This document shows positions 48,043 to 61,900 of a DNA stretch of 64,000 nucleotides, one piece after another (the stretch's first letter is position 1; each line of letters begins with the position of its first letter). The stretch is from Polytrichum commune (lineage: Eukaryota; Streptophyta; Polytrichopsida; Polytrichales; Polytrichaceae), in the NCBI GenBank assembly GCA_950295325.1, contig OX485806.1, forward strand, positions 7,752,001-7,816,000, in the 5' to 3' direction. Under the pieces are notes generated by a model. It saw only the letters and a list, made by a program, of their open reading frames with translations. It ran no database searches and was not told the DNA's origin. A program made the position numbers and the translations under genes.

Positions 48043-48262
48043 ATGAGTGTACCTCTCATTCCTCCAATGCAAAAGCCATGAAATAATATGCAACCCGTAG
48101 GTTATTATTTCTAGTTGATTTGACACTTCATATAGCCTTAAAGCCCCAAATATGTATTGTCCAATTCGTTTGAAATGCATCAACCACAACCTTATAAAGG
48201 CCAAGTTTTTTAAAATTAAAATCATTTAAAAAATACAAATGCTGGCCGGATGAGAGGTAAGC
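48043..48262 (-). mobile_element. MITE family C, copy 4
   Basis: GTGTACCTCTCATTCCTCC at the left and GGCCGGATGAGAGGTAAGC at the right are inverted; the interior TGATTTGACACTTCATATAGCC and AAATGCATCAACCACAACC match the other family C copies in reverse. Confidence 0.6.
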
Positions 48263-48309
48263 TCGTATGCAATAATTCTCTGTCTTCATGAAAGGCCATT
48301 CGGGCAATG

Positions 48310-49715
48310 CATCATGCCGTTGTATACCCCCCCACTTATGTTGACTTTTGAACCTAGAATGATTATCATATTATGAGCATGTAGTCCAATCTATCTTGAA
48401 CACATGTTAATTTGGTATCCGTTCTCGGAGCCATCCATGTATCTCAATCCGCATACCACACGAAATATGAGGTGACTTAATAAGAAAAGTAACCTAATAA
48501 GGGGGGGGGGTGCCTACCTTACCTTAGAGAGAGAGAGAGAGAGAGAGCACATAACAAACACACAAACACGCAGAGCGCTATGGTATCATGTCAGCCGGAA
48601 GGTGCATGGGCCATCCCCAGCGGACCACTGTAAAGTGGTGGTGGGGCCGCTAGAATGGCATATGCTGATGTATAACCCCCCACTTATGTCAACTCTTGAA
48701 CTTAGAATGATTATCATATTATGAGCATGTAGTCCACTCTCTCTTGAACACATGTCAATTTGGTATCCATTCTTGGAGCCATCCATATATCTCAATCCGC
48801 ATACCACACGAATATATGAGGTGACTTCACAAGAAAGGTAACCAAATAAAGGGGGTTGTCTACCTTACCTTATATATAGAGATAGAGCATATAACATACA
48901 CAAAGACACGCAGAGCGCCGTGGTGTCGTGTCAGCAGGAAGCCGTGTGGGCCATCCCCAGCGGGACACTATAAAGTGATGGTGGGGCCGCCATAATGGCA
49001 TATGCCAATGTATAACCCCCCCACTTATGTCAACTCTGGAACCTAGAATGATTATCATGTTATGAGCACGGAGTCCGCTCTCTCTTGAACACACATCATT
49101 TTGGTATCCATTCTCGGAGCCATCCATGTATCTCAATCCGCACACCACACGAAATATGAGGTGATTTCTTCATGAGAAAGGTAACCAAATAAAGGGGGTT
49201 GTCTACCTTACCTTATATATAAAGATAGAGCACATAACAAACACACAAACACGCAGAGCGCCGTGGTGTCGTGTCAGCAAGAAGCCGTGTGGGCCATCCC
49301 CAACGGGAAACTGTAAAATGGTGGTGGGGCCACCGTAATGGCACATGCCGCTGTATACCCCCCCACCCACTTATGTCAACTCTCGAACCTAGAATGGTTA
49401 TCATGTTACGAGCACGGAGTCCGCTCTCTCTTGAACACACGTCATTTTGGTATCCATTCTCGGAGCCATCCATGTATCTCAATCCGCACACCACACGAAA
49501 TATGAGGTGACTTCATCATAAGAAAGGTAACCGAATAAAGGAGGTTGTCTACCTTACCTTATAGGGAGAGAGAGAGCATTCAACAAGAGAGACACGCAGA
49601 GCGCCGTGGTGTCGTGTCAGCCGGAAGGCGCGTGGGCCATCCCCAGCGGGGCACTGTAAAGCGGTGGTGGGGCCGCTAGAACGGCATATGCCGCTGTATA
49701 ACCCCCCGAGAATAA
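48310..49715 (+). repeat. ~345-bp tandem array, four copies, directly upstream of the BRAHMA-type gene
   Basis: CCCACTTATG recurs at 48331, 48679, 49020 and 49366 (spacing 341-348 bp). Each unit holds GATTATCATRTTATGAGCA, CTCGGAGCCATCCATGTATC, an AG or TATA microsatellite, ACGCAGAGCGC, and a GC-rich end (GGGCCATCCCCAGCGGG, GGTGGTGGGGCCGC). The 3' ends of the units are nearly identical. The array stops about 280 bp before the start codon, so the last unit may lie in the promoter or transcript leader. The AT-rich half is related to the units at 16.0-16.56 kb. Confidence 0.9.
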
Positions 49716-49992
49716 CCCTAAGGGCCGGTAACTTATGGGCAAAGCCTGGGAAGAGTGACATCGGGAGTCTCGTAAGTAGGCTGGGGCACGCACGCACGCA
49801 CCCTCTCAGGGCGTTTTCAAGGAGAGAATCATCCCCAATTTCCCCTGTGCCTCCTCCCACCGTCACAACAAATCATTTCCCAAAATCTTCATCGCCTTTT
49901 GATTGATTTATTCTTCCCGGCCTCCCTGCCTCCCTCCCTCGGCGCTGAACCAGCCAAAAGCCAATTCCACGAGGGTTCCACGAGGGTTTTGA
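49716..49992 (+). promoter_or_regulatory. Core promoter and 5'UTR region of the BRAHMA-type gene
   Basis: Pyrimidine-rich sequence (CCTCCCTGCCTCCCTCCCTC at about 49920) precedes the ATG at 49993, typical of a plant leader. CCACGAGGGTT is directly repeated just before the start (about 49968 and 49978). A GCAC repeat lies near 49788-49800. No clear TATA box is visible. Confidence 0.5.
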
Positions 49993-52900
49993 ATGCAGGG
50001 ACCAGGGGAGGAGGCATCGGCCCCTCCCATAGCCTCCACGGATCCTTCTTCGCAACATCATCAACTTCAACAGCATCAACAACAACAACAACCACCACCG
50101 CAACATCCGCAACAACATCAACAGCAACATCAACAACAGCCGTCACACCTGCTCAGTTTCCAGCAGGTGAGAGGAAATTTTAGGTTAAACCCTATCAAGG
50201 GGGTTGCCAAATGTGCTGTGTGCTTTAGTAGATTGTGACGTTGCGGGAACCTCGAGTGGCAGGACGTGGTGATGTGGTGATGTGGGTGATGTCGCCAATT
50301 GCAATTGCGTCTCGTATTAGGATATAGGAGCTTTTTAGGTTCTGCCTGTGCCATTTTCCTTTTGGTTGCGCTGAGGGTTAAGATTTTTTTTTTCTTTCCC
50401 TGTCTTACGGCCTCTCCTTAATTTGAAGGCTTCTTTAATTCGAAGCTGCCTTTTTCTCTCTGAAGACTGGGAAACATCTGTCACGGGGCTCTAGGGCGAA
50501 TTTGGGATATGGGTTGGTTTGCCCTCTCGTTTTAGTGACAACTATTGTAATATGAGGTGCTATTATTGGGATTGAAGAGAGTGCCAAGTGTCATCAAAGG
50601 ATCGTGGAAGGGGAATTTATTTTGTCGCGATACGTGTGCGTCCACACTGTGTCGTATAATCGGTGCAGTGATGATGCTGTTAGCGTGGCTGAGCAATCTC
50701 AACAGAGGCAGAGTATTGCGTGCTTTTGCTTTTGCAGAATCTTTGTAGTTGAGTGCTGCGGAATCTTGGTTTTGTCAGCTGGTTGTTGTGCACTGTAGGG
50801 AAGGCGGAAGTTTTTTCTTCTTCTTGTAGTTCCAAGTGCGACCACCTGTGAGTATGTTGATGATGTCGCACTTGCATTTCAACAGGTTATGTGGATCTTC
50901 ACTGACCTTTGTCCCATCACATACGTGACCCTGGCATAAGTGTGCGTGAAGTAATATGCAGATTCGTAGACGTACTGGAATTGGGTTCAGCTATTGTAAG
51001 GCAATGGGCTAAGTCGCAGGCTGAGATTAATGTGGTGTTCAAGCATTCTACTCGGTATCATTATGCCACGTTGAAGCTCGCTGCATGCCAGGAGTTTTTT
51101 TTTCCCCCCCTTCTTTTATACAGTGCGAGGTAATGATGTTTGTTGACATGGTGGGTTGATGATGGGCTTGCAGTTACAACACATAACAGAGACTGGGCAG
51201 TTCAATGACCCTCGGTACCTGCAGTTAATCTCATTTCTTCAAGCTCAGCAGGCTCAGCAGGCTCAGCAGGCCCAACAGGCTCAGCAGGCTCAGCAGGCTC
51301 AACAAGCCCAGCAGGCTCAGCAGGCTCAGCAGGCTCAGCAGGCTCAACAAGCCCAGCAGGCTATCAGTAGTATTCAAGCGAGTGGAGGTGTTAATGGCGG
51401 CACAGGAGAGGGTCCTTCCGCCCCTCTTTTGCAGAGGTTGCAACAAGATGTAGCTTCTCGAAGTAATGGGGATGCTCACTTGGGTGTCTCTGATTCTAGC
51501 CACAATATTCAGTCACATTCTCAAGCTGCATTCCTACAGCATGCAAGGCTCGCTGCACAACATAAAGCCCAAACGAATGCCTACACCCACCACAATGCTT
51601 TGAATCCTTTGCGAAGTGGAGACCTTAGGGATTTTAATGCTGCTAACAACTCAAACTTGCAGGTATGGTTTGTATCATAAAACATAAGTGAGATATCCTG
51701 TTCAGTTCTCTGTACACTGTAAGTCTGGTATAGTATGTGTCACTATTTGGAATTACACAATGTTCCAAATAAATACATATAATGTGCTACGAAACCGAGT
51801 CTATGTTGTAGAACACAAGCTATACTTATAATTTCAAAAAAACCAAGTCAGTAAACTACCGCATTGTTAAGAGATGTAACCTTGTTCAACTACGTGTTGT
51901 GACCCACACTAAAATGAGACTTATAGTCAAGTCATTTTTGGGATGCCAGCTCATGACGGACCAGGTAGAGGAAATGGGGACCACTTTTCTGCATGTAAGC
52001 CTTAAATCATGAAACTATTTGAATGGTAACCTGGCTAAGGAGAATGTCATGGATAGTACATGGTTTTGGGAAATAATTAGTAACTGCAGCTAGCTGTCTT
52101 ATTACTCAGTGTGGCAATGAAGCACATATGGTTAAAGAAAAAAAATCATGCTCACAGTATCTTTCAACAGTGTCCTACTTGTTTATCTTGAACTCTGGAA
52201 ATTCTGGATGAACATAGGTTGACAGTTAGCATATTGTATTTCTTGTCTCTATAATCTCTCTTACTTCTGCATTTAAAGCAAGATGCATGGTAATGTTCTC
52301 TTGATTTCATCTAGAGTTTAATGATAAAGCCGACTAAGTATGTATGTGTCAAAGTTAAAGAACAAAATAAAAAAGAACAAGTAAAAGTTAAGGAAATAAT
52401 AAGTAAAAATCATCAAATAACTAATAAACCCACATGTAAGCTCTAGATAAACTAGAGCTTTAAAACCTGGCCACGGGGTTCTAGTATGTTGTAATTGCTG
52501 TGAGGAAATAAGCATCCGTCATGGGTATTATTTTGGAAACAATCTGACTACTTCGAGATGTCACAGGAGCTAGTGCATCAACAACTGACTGGAAGACAAC
52601 CACAACAGCTTGCTCAGACTGGACCAGTGAAAGGTGGTCAGAGTAACTCATCTGAGAAGTTAAGGAATCCAGCTCATACAGGTAGTCAACACCAATTAAG
52701 TACACAATCTACGACCCTTAATTATCTCCATGGAAGTTCAAATCAATCAGTTCCTGGACCTTTGCAGGGGGTTCAGAGTCACCAACAGCAAATTCAGAAC
52801 AACATGAGCCCTCAGATTAATATCATGGCATCCCCTTTACAGCATACAACTTCTCCTTTGCCTCCTAACACACCACAGCCTCCTCCAGGTGCAATTCCTC

Positions 52901-55900
52901 TACAGTTCTTAACTCAATATCCAACTCATTTGGTTGGCATCCCAAAAGCAGCTGGCCAAATTGGGGTGGTCATGGATCAATCTAGGACAATGGTGGTCTC
53001 TGGGTCACAGCTTACGCCGGTGACAGATCAAGTGCAATCTGGAGTGGTTGGAGGTGGGCATTCTTTGAAGACCCCTAGCAGGCTTACAGCAGGAGGCTTT
53101 TCAAATTCGGTGGCCATGCCTGTTTACCACTATAATATGCATGGTGGTACTGCCTCCATACCTGTTGGACTTAATCCAGATATGAATTCCAACTTTGTGA
53201 AGTACCATGCATTGCCGCCAGCTGGTGGTGATTCTAGGGCATCACTGAGTGCAAAAGTGCAGGCAAATTCAGGTGCAGTCTCTGCTTTTGGTTTAAGTGT
53301 GACAAGTTGTTGCTATTTATGTATATTTTACAATTTTTTTCATTTTTGGTGAATCTGATGTTGATGGTCTTATGGGCTAGTAAGGTAGGTGTGCCAAATC
53401 TTACTGGGGCCAATTATTGATAGCCCCAAACCAGCTGTTCTAGAATGATAAAACTTGGGGGCAGAGTTGGTGCTTGCCAGTTAGTTAGACATCAAAACAG
53501 TGAGGAGAAAGCAGGTACATGTTTGAGAGTGTATGTTGCCTAATCTAGTCTCACTTCATCATGGATGTGTTGGAGGTAAGTTCTGGTGTATCAATTAATT
53601 ATCTATTGTGTGTGTTTCCCACTTTCATTTTAAAGTAGTCGACCATGATTGGGACATGTATGTGGAAAGAATTTATTAATTCACATAATATATTCCTGAC
53701 TCTCAAAGGCTGCTTCTCTTTTACGAAGTGAAGCTGGTCAATTTGCAGATACTCAATAGATTCACACAGATTAAATAATTTCTTGTAAATTGTGTGATTT
53801 ACCTGAAGTGGCAACAGTTACAGGGAGTCCTAAATTGAACTAATGAGCATGACTGTGAAATGGTGATGGTTTTCTGTTGTTCTCTTCACTATATTTTGAC
53901 TTGGTTCAAGAAGACCTAGTGTTTGCCATTAGTCTGAGACGGTTAGTATCAGGTTCAATCTGCTTTGACCTGAAGTCTTGTGGAAGTTGAATTTGAGGTG
54001 TCTCAACAATGAGACAAGGATTTCTCGAGTCTCTGCTCTCTTGTCACCAAAGTAGCTGCAGGGTTGATAGCTTGAGGTTTTCACTGTAGCTGTTAACAAT
54101 GTGGGAAACTTTTTGGTGACTTTGAGAAGTTCGAATGCTCTATTTCTCACTGTGATCTCTTTTGTCAGGTGGACATGTGTTGGAGTCGTCAACATTGGGG
54201 GCAGCAGGTGGAGAGGCAGCTGATAGAGCTAACACCAGTTCTACACAACATGTGGAACAACTGGCGCATTCAGCGATGTCTAGATCAAGCATGTCCTTAG
54301 GAGTTGCAGGAGAAAGTCCTGCGCCTGCTCAGCAATCCAGACATCCTCCTCTAGGTTATGGTTTTAGCAAATATCAGCTCACACTCCTACGAAATCAAAT
54401 TCTGGCTTTCAAGAAGCTAAGAACACGCAAAGTATGGTCCTATGTTCAATTGTATTTGAGCAAATTGTGTTCCTTAGGTTTAGGGTTTGATGCATTCTTT
54501 GGTCCTTAAATTCTGCACTGAGCCTTTGGTGATATCTCACAACAAACCATAATAGGTGACACTGAAATCATTTATAACCTCTGTGACTCACCTGTGAGTT
54601 GCTGGGATATATATGTTTGAGTATCACACATTATGATTTGTTGCGTGAAGGTTTAATTATGGTAGGTGTACCTTCTAACCTCATTTCTTGATCAGCTGAG
54701 ACCACCTTTGCTGGTAATCTGAGGAATACTTCTTTATTTGGATTATGCAGCCTGGCGAAGTCATTATTTCAGATGAAATCAAGCGTCTCATAAATCCTCC
54801 TCGTTCATCTCAGCATACTGCCCAATCTGTGGTTACATCAGGTTCCCGAGAATCATTGCCTGGAGCCAATGTGAAGCCTCCTGAGCTTGTGGGAAAAGTT
54901 TCTGAACCTCCATCAATTGTTCCAGACAACGATAACAAACCCAAGATAATGTTAGTGCCTAAAGATTCTGGCACTTTGCAAAATGTGGAAAACAAGAACG
55001 AGGGGTTGCAAGCTGGAGGTATCCCTCCAGCGTCTGCATTGCATGCTGTAAATAATGGGGACAGATGGGGTGCTCTTAGTGCTGGCACAGGTCTTCCTCA
55101 GGTAAAGCCAGAGGCAGGGATACAATTTGTGGGTACAGTTAAGTCAGAGTCAAAGGATGCAGACCCAATTCAGGTAGATGCTGTTAAGGGGACAAAAATA
55201 GGTGCTAGTACAAATTCAACTGTGAGGACAACGGTGGCTCCTGCTGTGATGACAGCTCCCAGTATTCAGAAGGTTCCACATGTGTTATACCGAGGTCCAC
55301 TCTTTAGCTTCCCTCCTGTTAGTAAAAGGTTCGATGGTGGTGCACTTTCAATGACTCCTCAAGCAAGTTGTTGGGGACCTGCCATTTCTCTTGGTTATAA
55401 AGTACGAGAGCTTCTATTGGAGGAGGGAGTGCGGGTAATTGACAAGAAGAGGTCTGATAAGCTTAAAGTAATCGCAGATGTTCTGAAATCAGGGAAAGGC
55501 AAAAAGGTACTGCTATCGAACCAGCTTGTAAAGCTTCGAACTGAGGAGAAAAGGTTGAAGTTGGTGGAGTTTCAAGCACGCATAAGGGATGAGGTTGAGG
55601 AACAGCAACAAGAGATTATGGACATGGGGGAACGGGCTTACCGGAAGTTTGTGCGCTTATGTGAGAGACAACGATTAGATCTTTCCAGGCAGGTGATGCT
55701 GCTGCAGAGGTCCAGTCGCGAGAAGCATTTGAAGTCCCTCTTCCAATGGCGCAAAAAGATCCTAGAGGCACAGTGGGTGTCTAGAGATGCACGAGTTACA
55801 AGGAACAGAGGTGTTTCCAAGTGCCATGAGCGCATGCTGCGGGATTACTCAAAACGTAAGGACGAAGACCGTAACAAAAGGATGGAGGCTTTGAAAAACA

Positions 55901-58900
55901 ATGACGTTGATGCTTACAGGGAAATGTTGAAGCAACAACAGGGTCAATTGCCTGGGGATGCTGGGGAACGTTTTGAGGTTCTTTCCTCTTTCCTCACACA
56001 GACAGAAGAGTACCTCCATAAGCTAGGAGGAAAAATATCTGCTGTGAAGAACCATCAGGAGCGGGAGGAAGCTGCAGTAGCAGCAGCTGCAGCTGCCAGA
56101 GCACAGGTGGAGACTGTCTCTGCTCATCAGAAATTGGAGTAGGCATCAGCCTGCTGACTAGAAGTTGTGCAAGGGGTGCAAGCACCTGTTTTTGCTGTAA
56201 TCCAGTTGTTTGGTGTTTTGATCGTTATTCTCAGTAACGTGAACAGTTTTGTTTACCTCTTTGTGGATGGTTTGGGCAACCTTTTTGACGTTTGTCTTGT
56301 AAATGGTATAGGGTTACTCAGAGGAGGAAGTGCAGGAAGCAGCTCTTCGAGCTGGTGAAGAGGCCTCTGCTGTTGGTTATGTCACTAGAGCACCAGTTGA
56401 TACTTCTGTAAATAAGTAAGTCCTATTCTGAAGCTTGAGGCTGTTGAAGACTATGTTTGCTTACTATAGAGCTGTGGAATTGATGGACTGATCTGTTGTT
56501 TGGAACTTTGTATTAGATGATTTGTATTTTGATGCGAGGCACCTAAAGGTATTCCATGGCATTGGTTACAAATGCAATCAAATTACATATTGGACAATTT
56601 TCTACTTTCCTCCAACTGACTTGTTACAATTGATGTGGTGTCTAGGTATTACAGTCTGGCACATGCAGTACACGAAAAGATCATCAGGCAACCATCAATG
56701 CTTCGGGCTGGTACTTTACGAGATTATCAAATGGTGAGTACTTAGTCTTTATTGTGTTCCTGTGAGTAGCTACATCTTCTGATAGGGTTGTCTTTAGTGC
56801 TGATGTTTTTGAAATATAAGCAAACGCCACTCGTATGCTGACACTTTGGAGCACATTCTTACTCCTACATGAGAACTTGTTGTCAAGATGTGATGGAGTC
56901 AGAAGGGAACAGTGGGAATTTGCCATCTTCATCCATGTTGTAGGTGATTGTCGGAGACTGAGATACAATTTGGTTGCAGTTTGGATAATACTTTCACCTG
57001 TTATGATGATTTATACTTAATGTAGTATAAGTCGCTTACAAGAGGTGGTTAACTTGGACATATAATTTATATCCAGGTCTAACATATTGCTGACTTTGTC
57101 TTTCAGTTGTACACAAACTTTGTTCCTCATTGAGTGCAAGTGTTTTTCATGTCCTTGCTTTTTGAATGTCTTGTAACAACAGATCTTTGTTGGCCAAGGG
57201 GTCTGAAGGTTATCTACTTTTTGTACGGTGTTTTGTTTTCTGTGTACATTATTTCCTCTGACCCTGCAATTACTCAAATCGTCTATCATATTCTCATAGT
57301 TAAGAATCATGTGAATATGTCTGCTTCGTCTGCTTTTTTGAATTTTAGCCTATGTGACTTAAAAACTCAGGATGGGCTTCTTGGGCTGTCGGGAGGTCTT
57401 CAAACTTGGTTGTCACACAAGTCTGAGACGGTTTGGATTTTCATGTTTTTGGCATTTAATGTCAATGTCATGCAATCATCAGCATCTTATACAGAATAAT
57501 ATCCTTGGGTATATTGCAGGTGGGCCTGCAGTGGATGCTGTCACTATATAATAACAGGCTGAATGGCATTCTGGCTGATGAGATGGGTCTTGGAAAGACA
57601 GTACAGGTAATGTCCTTCGAAAGGGGTATGTGGATGGTCTGTAAGTGGGCTAGATGTGCATGTATAGTGCTTTGTAATTCTTTTATTTGGTTTTTGGTGA
57701 CATGTATAAATTTTTCCATCCTGTTAGTTATACTGCTGACGTGCTGGCCTTTTGCTGAAAGAACCACTGTGGCCTACTCAAAATTGTTAATTTTAGTATT
57801 ACAATCTGTGGCCACTCTGTTTCTTGTAAAATTTATCTGGGCAATAATTTTCTGTTTGTTTGAGGACATCCAGGTGATGGCGCTGATTGCCTATCTGATG
57901 GAGTTCAAGGGCAACTATGGACCGCACCTCATAATTGTACCAAATGCTGTCATTGTCAACTGGAAGGTTACTTTCTTTGACCAAAGATGGATTCTTACTG
58001 ATATTTGTAACTTTTATTCTCTACATTGTAAATGAAGCGTCCCTGCTGTGTGGACTTTCAGGATGCATCAATTATTTGAATTTATCATTTGTCCTACTTA
58101 AGTATTTGTATGCGAGACATGCTATGGTAGCTCTGGACAATGTCTTGAGCATTTTTTCCCCCAAATTCCTATTATTTCCTCTCAATTGACATATTTGTTA
58201 GTGCAGAGTGAACTGCTGAGGTGGCTTCCATCTGTCTCTTGTATATATTATGTCGGACACAAAGATCAGCGTGCGAAAATCTTTGCCCAAGTAAGTTCCT
58301 GGCCTTATCTTGTCAGTTACAATCTTTGCTTAGTAAATGCTGTCAATTTTCTCTTGCATGATAACTTGAAAGTGCTGTCTCCAGTATTTGGTGATATCTC
58401 ATTAAGCTTCTGTGTTGTCACCTGACCGACATAATTGTGTGTAATTATATTTGCGATATGCTGGATACAGGAGGTGTGTGCCATGAAGTTCAATGTGTTG
58501 GTCACTACCTATGAGTTCATCATGCGTGACCGGGCCAAACTGTCAAAAGTTGAGTGGAAATATATCATTATTGATGAGGCACAGCGGATGAAGGATCGGG
58601 AATCACGTCTTGCTCGTGACCTCGATCGATTCCGCTGCCATCGCCGGTTACTTCTCACAGGCACACCATTACAGGTACATCTTGCAGCAGTGATGGATTT
58701 TGATTCTCATAGTCATGAATGGATGGACAAGGTGATGATTTTTATAAGTAATTTGCCAAGAGGGAAATTTCCCTTCATTTGCTAATTGGATTTTTGATTT
58801 GCAGAATGATCTCCATGAGTTGTGGTCACTCCTGAATTTACTCCTACCCGAAGTATTTGACAACAGCAAGTCATTTCACGAGTGGTTTGCAAAGCCTTTC

Positions 58901-61900
58901 CAGAAAGAGGCCTCACAGTCGGAAGAGGATGATTGGCTAGAGACTGAGAAGAAGGTGATCGTTATTCACAGACTTCATCAGATTTTAGAGCCATTCATGT
59001 TACGGCGCCGTGTCGAAGATGTGGAGGGGTCCCTGCCTCCCAAGGTGCTCATATTTCTCAGACTGCCTGCTATCATTTAAGTAGACTTCTGGAAGAGCAA
59101 TCCAAGACCATTTACCTTTGTAAGAATTGCCAAGTCTATTCCACTGTTGAGAAGTTCTTGGTGATTGGAGTGTGTCTTACGTGTCAAAGGGGTTAGGCCT
59201 CACAATCTTGTTGTGGGCTTTACAGGTATCTGTGGTTCTCAAATGCAAGATGTCTGCATATCAGGCATCGATTTATGACTGGGTGAAAACTACAGGAACC
59301 CTTCGTCTTGATCCAGATGATGAAGCCCAAAGGATAGCAGGGAACACCAATCGTCTGGCTCGAGCTTATGCTCCTCTGCAGAACAAATGCATGGAACTGC
59401 GGAAAGTTTGTAACCATCCTTACTTGAACTACCCCCCGCGTTACCATGTTCAAAGTGAACAGACAGTTCGTGCCTGTGGGAAGTTATGGATTTTGGATCG
59501 CATTCTGGTCAAGCTACATAAAACTGGCCATCGGGTTCTACTCTTCAGCACCATGACTAGGCTGCTGGATATATTAGAGGACTACTTACAATGGCGAAGG
59601 CTCTCTTATCGACGTATTGATGGAATGACAACTCTTGATGCGAGGGAGTCAGCAATTGTTGAATTCAACAGACCTGGTTCAGATTGTTTTATTTTCTTAC
59701 TCAGTATCAGGGCAGCTGGCAGGGGCCTCAACCTGCAAACTGCTGATACTGTAATTGTATATGACCCTGATCCAAACCCTAAGAATGAGGAGCAAGCAGT
59801 TGCAAGGGCACATCGAATAGGGCAGAAGAGGGAGGTCCGTGTTATTTATATGGAGGCTGTTGTTGAAAGTGTTCCAAGTTACGAGAAGGAGGATGTGTTG
59901 CGGAGTGGGGGGTCCCTGGAGGAGGATGAAGATGAAATGGTATATGAAATTTCATGCAATCGAGGAACTCAACCTTGTGACTCTTTGTTTTTTGGTGTCA
60001 ACATTCAATTTGTTGTGATTTGAGATCTATACTTGCTCTTATTTGTGTCCCAGTGTTTCTAGCAACCTTTATAACTGGCAACCTGTACATGTGGTGACCA
60101 TGCTCACGAATCCCACACTCTGTTGTTGTGACAGGCAGGAAAAGATCGATATGTGGGGTCTGTAGAAAGTCTGGTTCGTAACAACATCCAACAACATAAG
60201 ATTGACATGGCTGATGAAGTCATCAATGCTGGTAGGTTTGACCAACGTACCACTCAGGAGGAAAGGCGACTCACTCTTGAAGCATTATTGCATGATGAGG
60301 AAAGGTATCAGCAAACAGTTCATGATGTTCCTACTCTACAAGAAGTAAATCGGATGATTGCAAGAACAGATGAAGAGTTAGAGCTTTTTGATCGGATGGA
60401 TGAGGAATTCAATTGGGCTGGTGAACTCTTATCCCACAAGAAAGTACCCAAGTGGCTGCGAGTTGGATCCCGAGAAGTTAATGCTGCAGTTGATGCCACT
60501 TCTAAGGAGGCCATGAAAAAAGGTTTCCTAGGAACTGTGGGCACACAGGAAGCTGAAGATCAATTGCTCTCCCAAGTGACAAAGGGACCATTAACTGTAA
60601 AAGCACTTGGAAAAAGGTCAAAGAGTACAAACAAATACAAGAATTATCGTGAGGTAGAGATAAATGATGACTTCTTTCCTGAAGAAGAAGCTGAGGAGGT
60701 GGAGGAAGAAGAGCAGGATTCTGTGATTGCAGAGGTTTTGACTGCTGCCAATTTTGACGACGATGTCGATGATGAAGTAGAGCCTCAAAGGGGTGCTCAA
60801 GACGAAGGTGCTTATGAACCATATTTTTGGTTTCCAGCACTCAAAAAGGGCTAATTTAAGTGTTTTCTCATTTGTTTAAAGCATTATGTGTATCCCTTGC
60901 AAACTGGGAGCCACCAAACCTGGAACGTGGTACTTTTTTGTATGTGTCTACATTATGCCAGACTCTGAACCATTGGTTTTCAACTGTGCAGCCAAGGTGG
61001 ATCAAAACGGGACGGATTTTGAAGAGGAAGAAGTTATTGAGGTAAGAAGTCTGAGCAGATATAATCTGATCAGTTTATCTCATTTAAAGAGTCTAATGCT
61101 TTACTGGTCAAAGGCTAAGAAAAACTTTGCAATTCGATTTTTGGTGTGCAGATGATTGAAGAAGTTGAGGAACTGGAAGAAGAAGAAGAGGAAGAAGAGG
61201 AGGAAGAAGCAGAAGCAGAAGCAGAACCAGAAGAAGAGGAAGAGGAAGAAGAAGAGGATGAAGAAGCAGCAGTCTTCCCTCATATTCCAGCTTATGATGA
61301 AGGAGAGGTGGTACATGCGAAATCCCGACGAGGGACTTCTGATAGCCATTTGAAGAAGTTTGCATCCTTGTCAGCTTTGGAATCCCGTCCAAGTAGACCA
61401 GAGGAGGTATGGCTGTATCCCTTGTACCTCAGTTATGCAACTTTGCAGTGCTGAAGCCTTCAACTTGTATTTTAGAGACTGCTCTGTTAAAATGGGTCTA
61501 AGAGTGGGAAGGAGTAACAAAGGGCCGTTTCTTAGATGCAGCTCTTGTGTTTTTGGTGATATGCTGATTACATCATTGGGATGTAATTGCAACATGGAGG
61601 GGTAGATCTAGCAGCGCACTGCAGAATACACCATCATATGCCAGCTATCAGCCATGAGATTGACAAGTCTGTGCACCTCTTAGTGTGCTGTACATCTATA
61701 CTTTTGTGGTTGTGCCATGGAAGTCTATTCTGTATTCTAGGAGCTTGGATCTATTGATTTTTTTTGTTTAAACATGAATCCCTCTTTTGTTTTCCAAGAT
61801 TTGAAAGCATTTGGATCAAACTGTTTATGAAGTTGTTATTCATGCTATGGAGTTCACCCAATGTGGGGATGGCAGAGTGATGACCTTGAGGAAGGAGAGA

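Noticed and set aside
48586-49494. Three related minus-strand frames of 73-93 codons in the array
   Set aside because: They recur because the DNA unit is tandemly repeated; lengths differ with microsatellite changes and there is no sign of selection on the protein.
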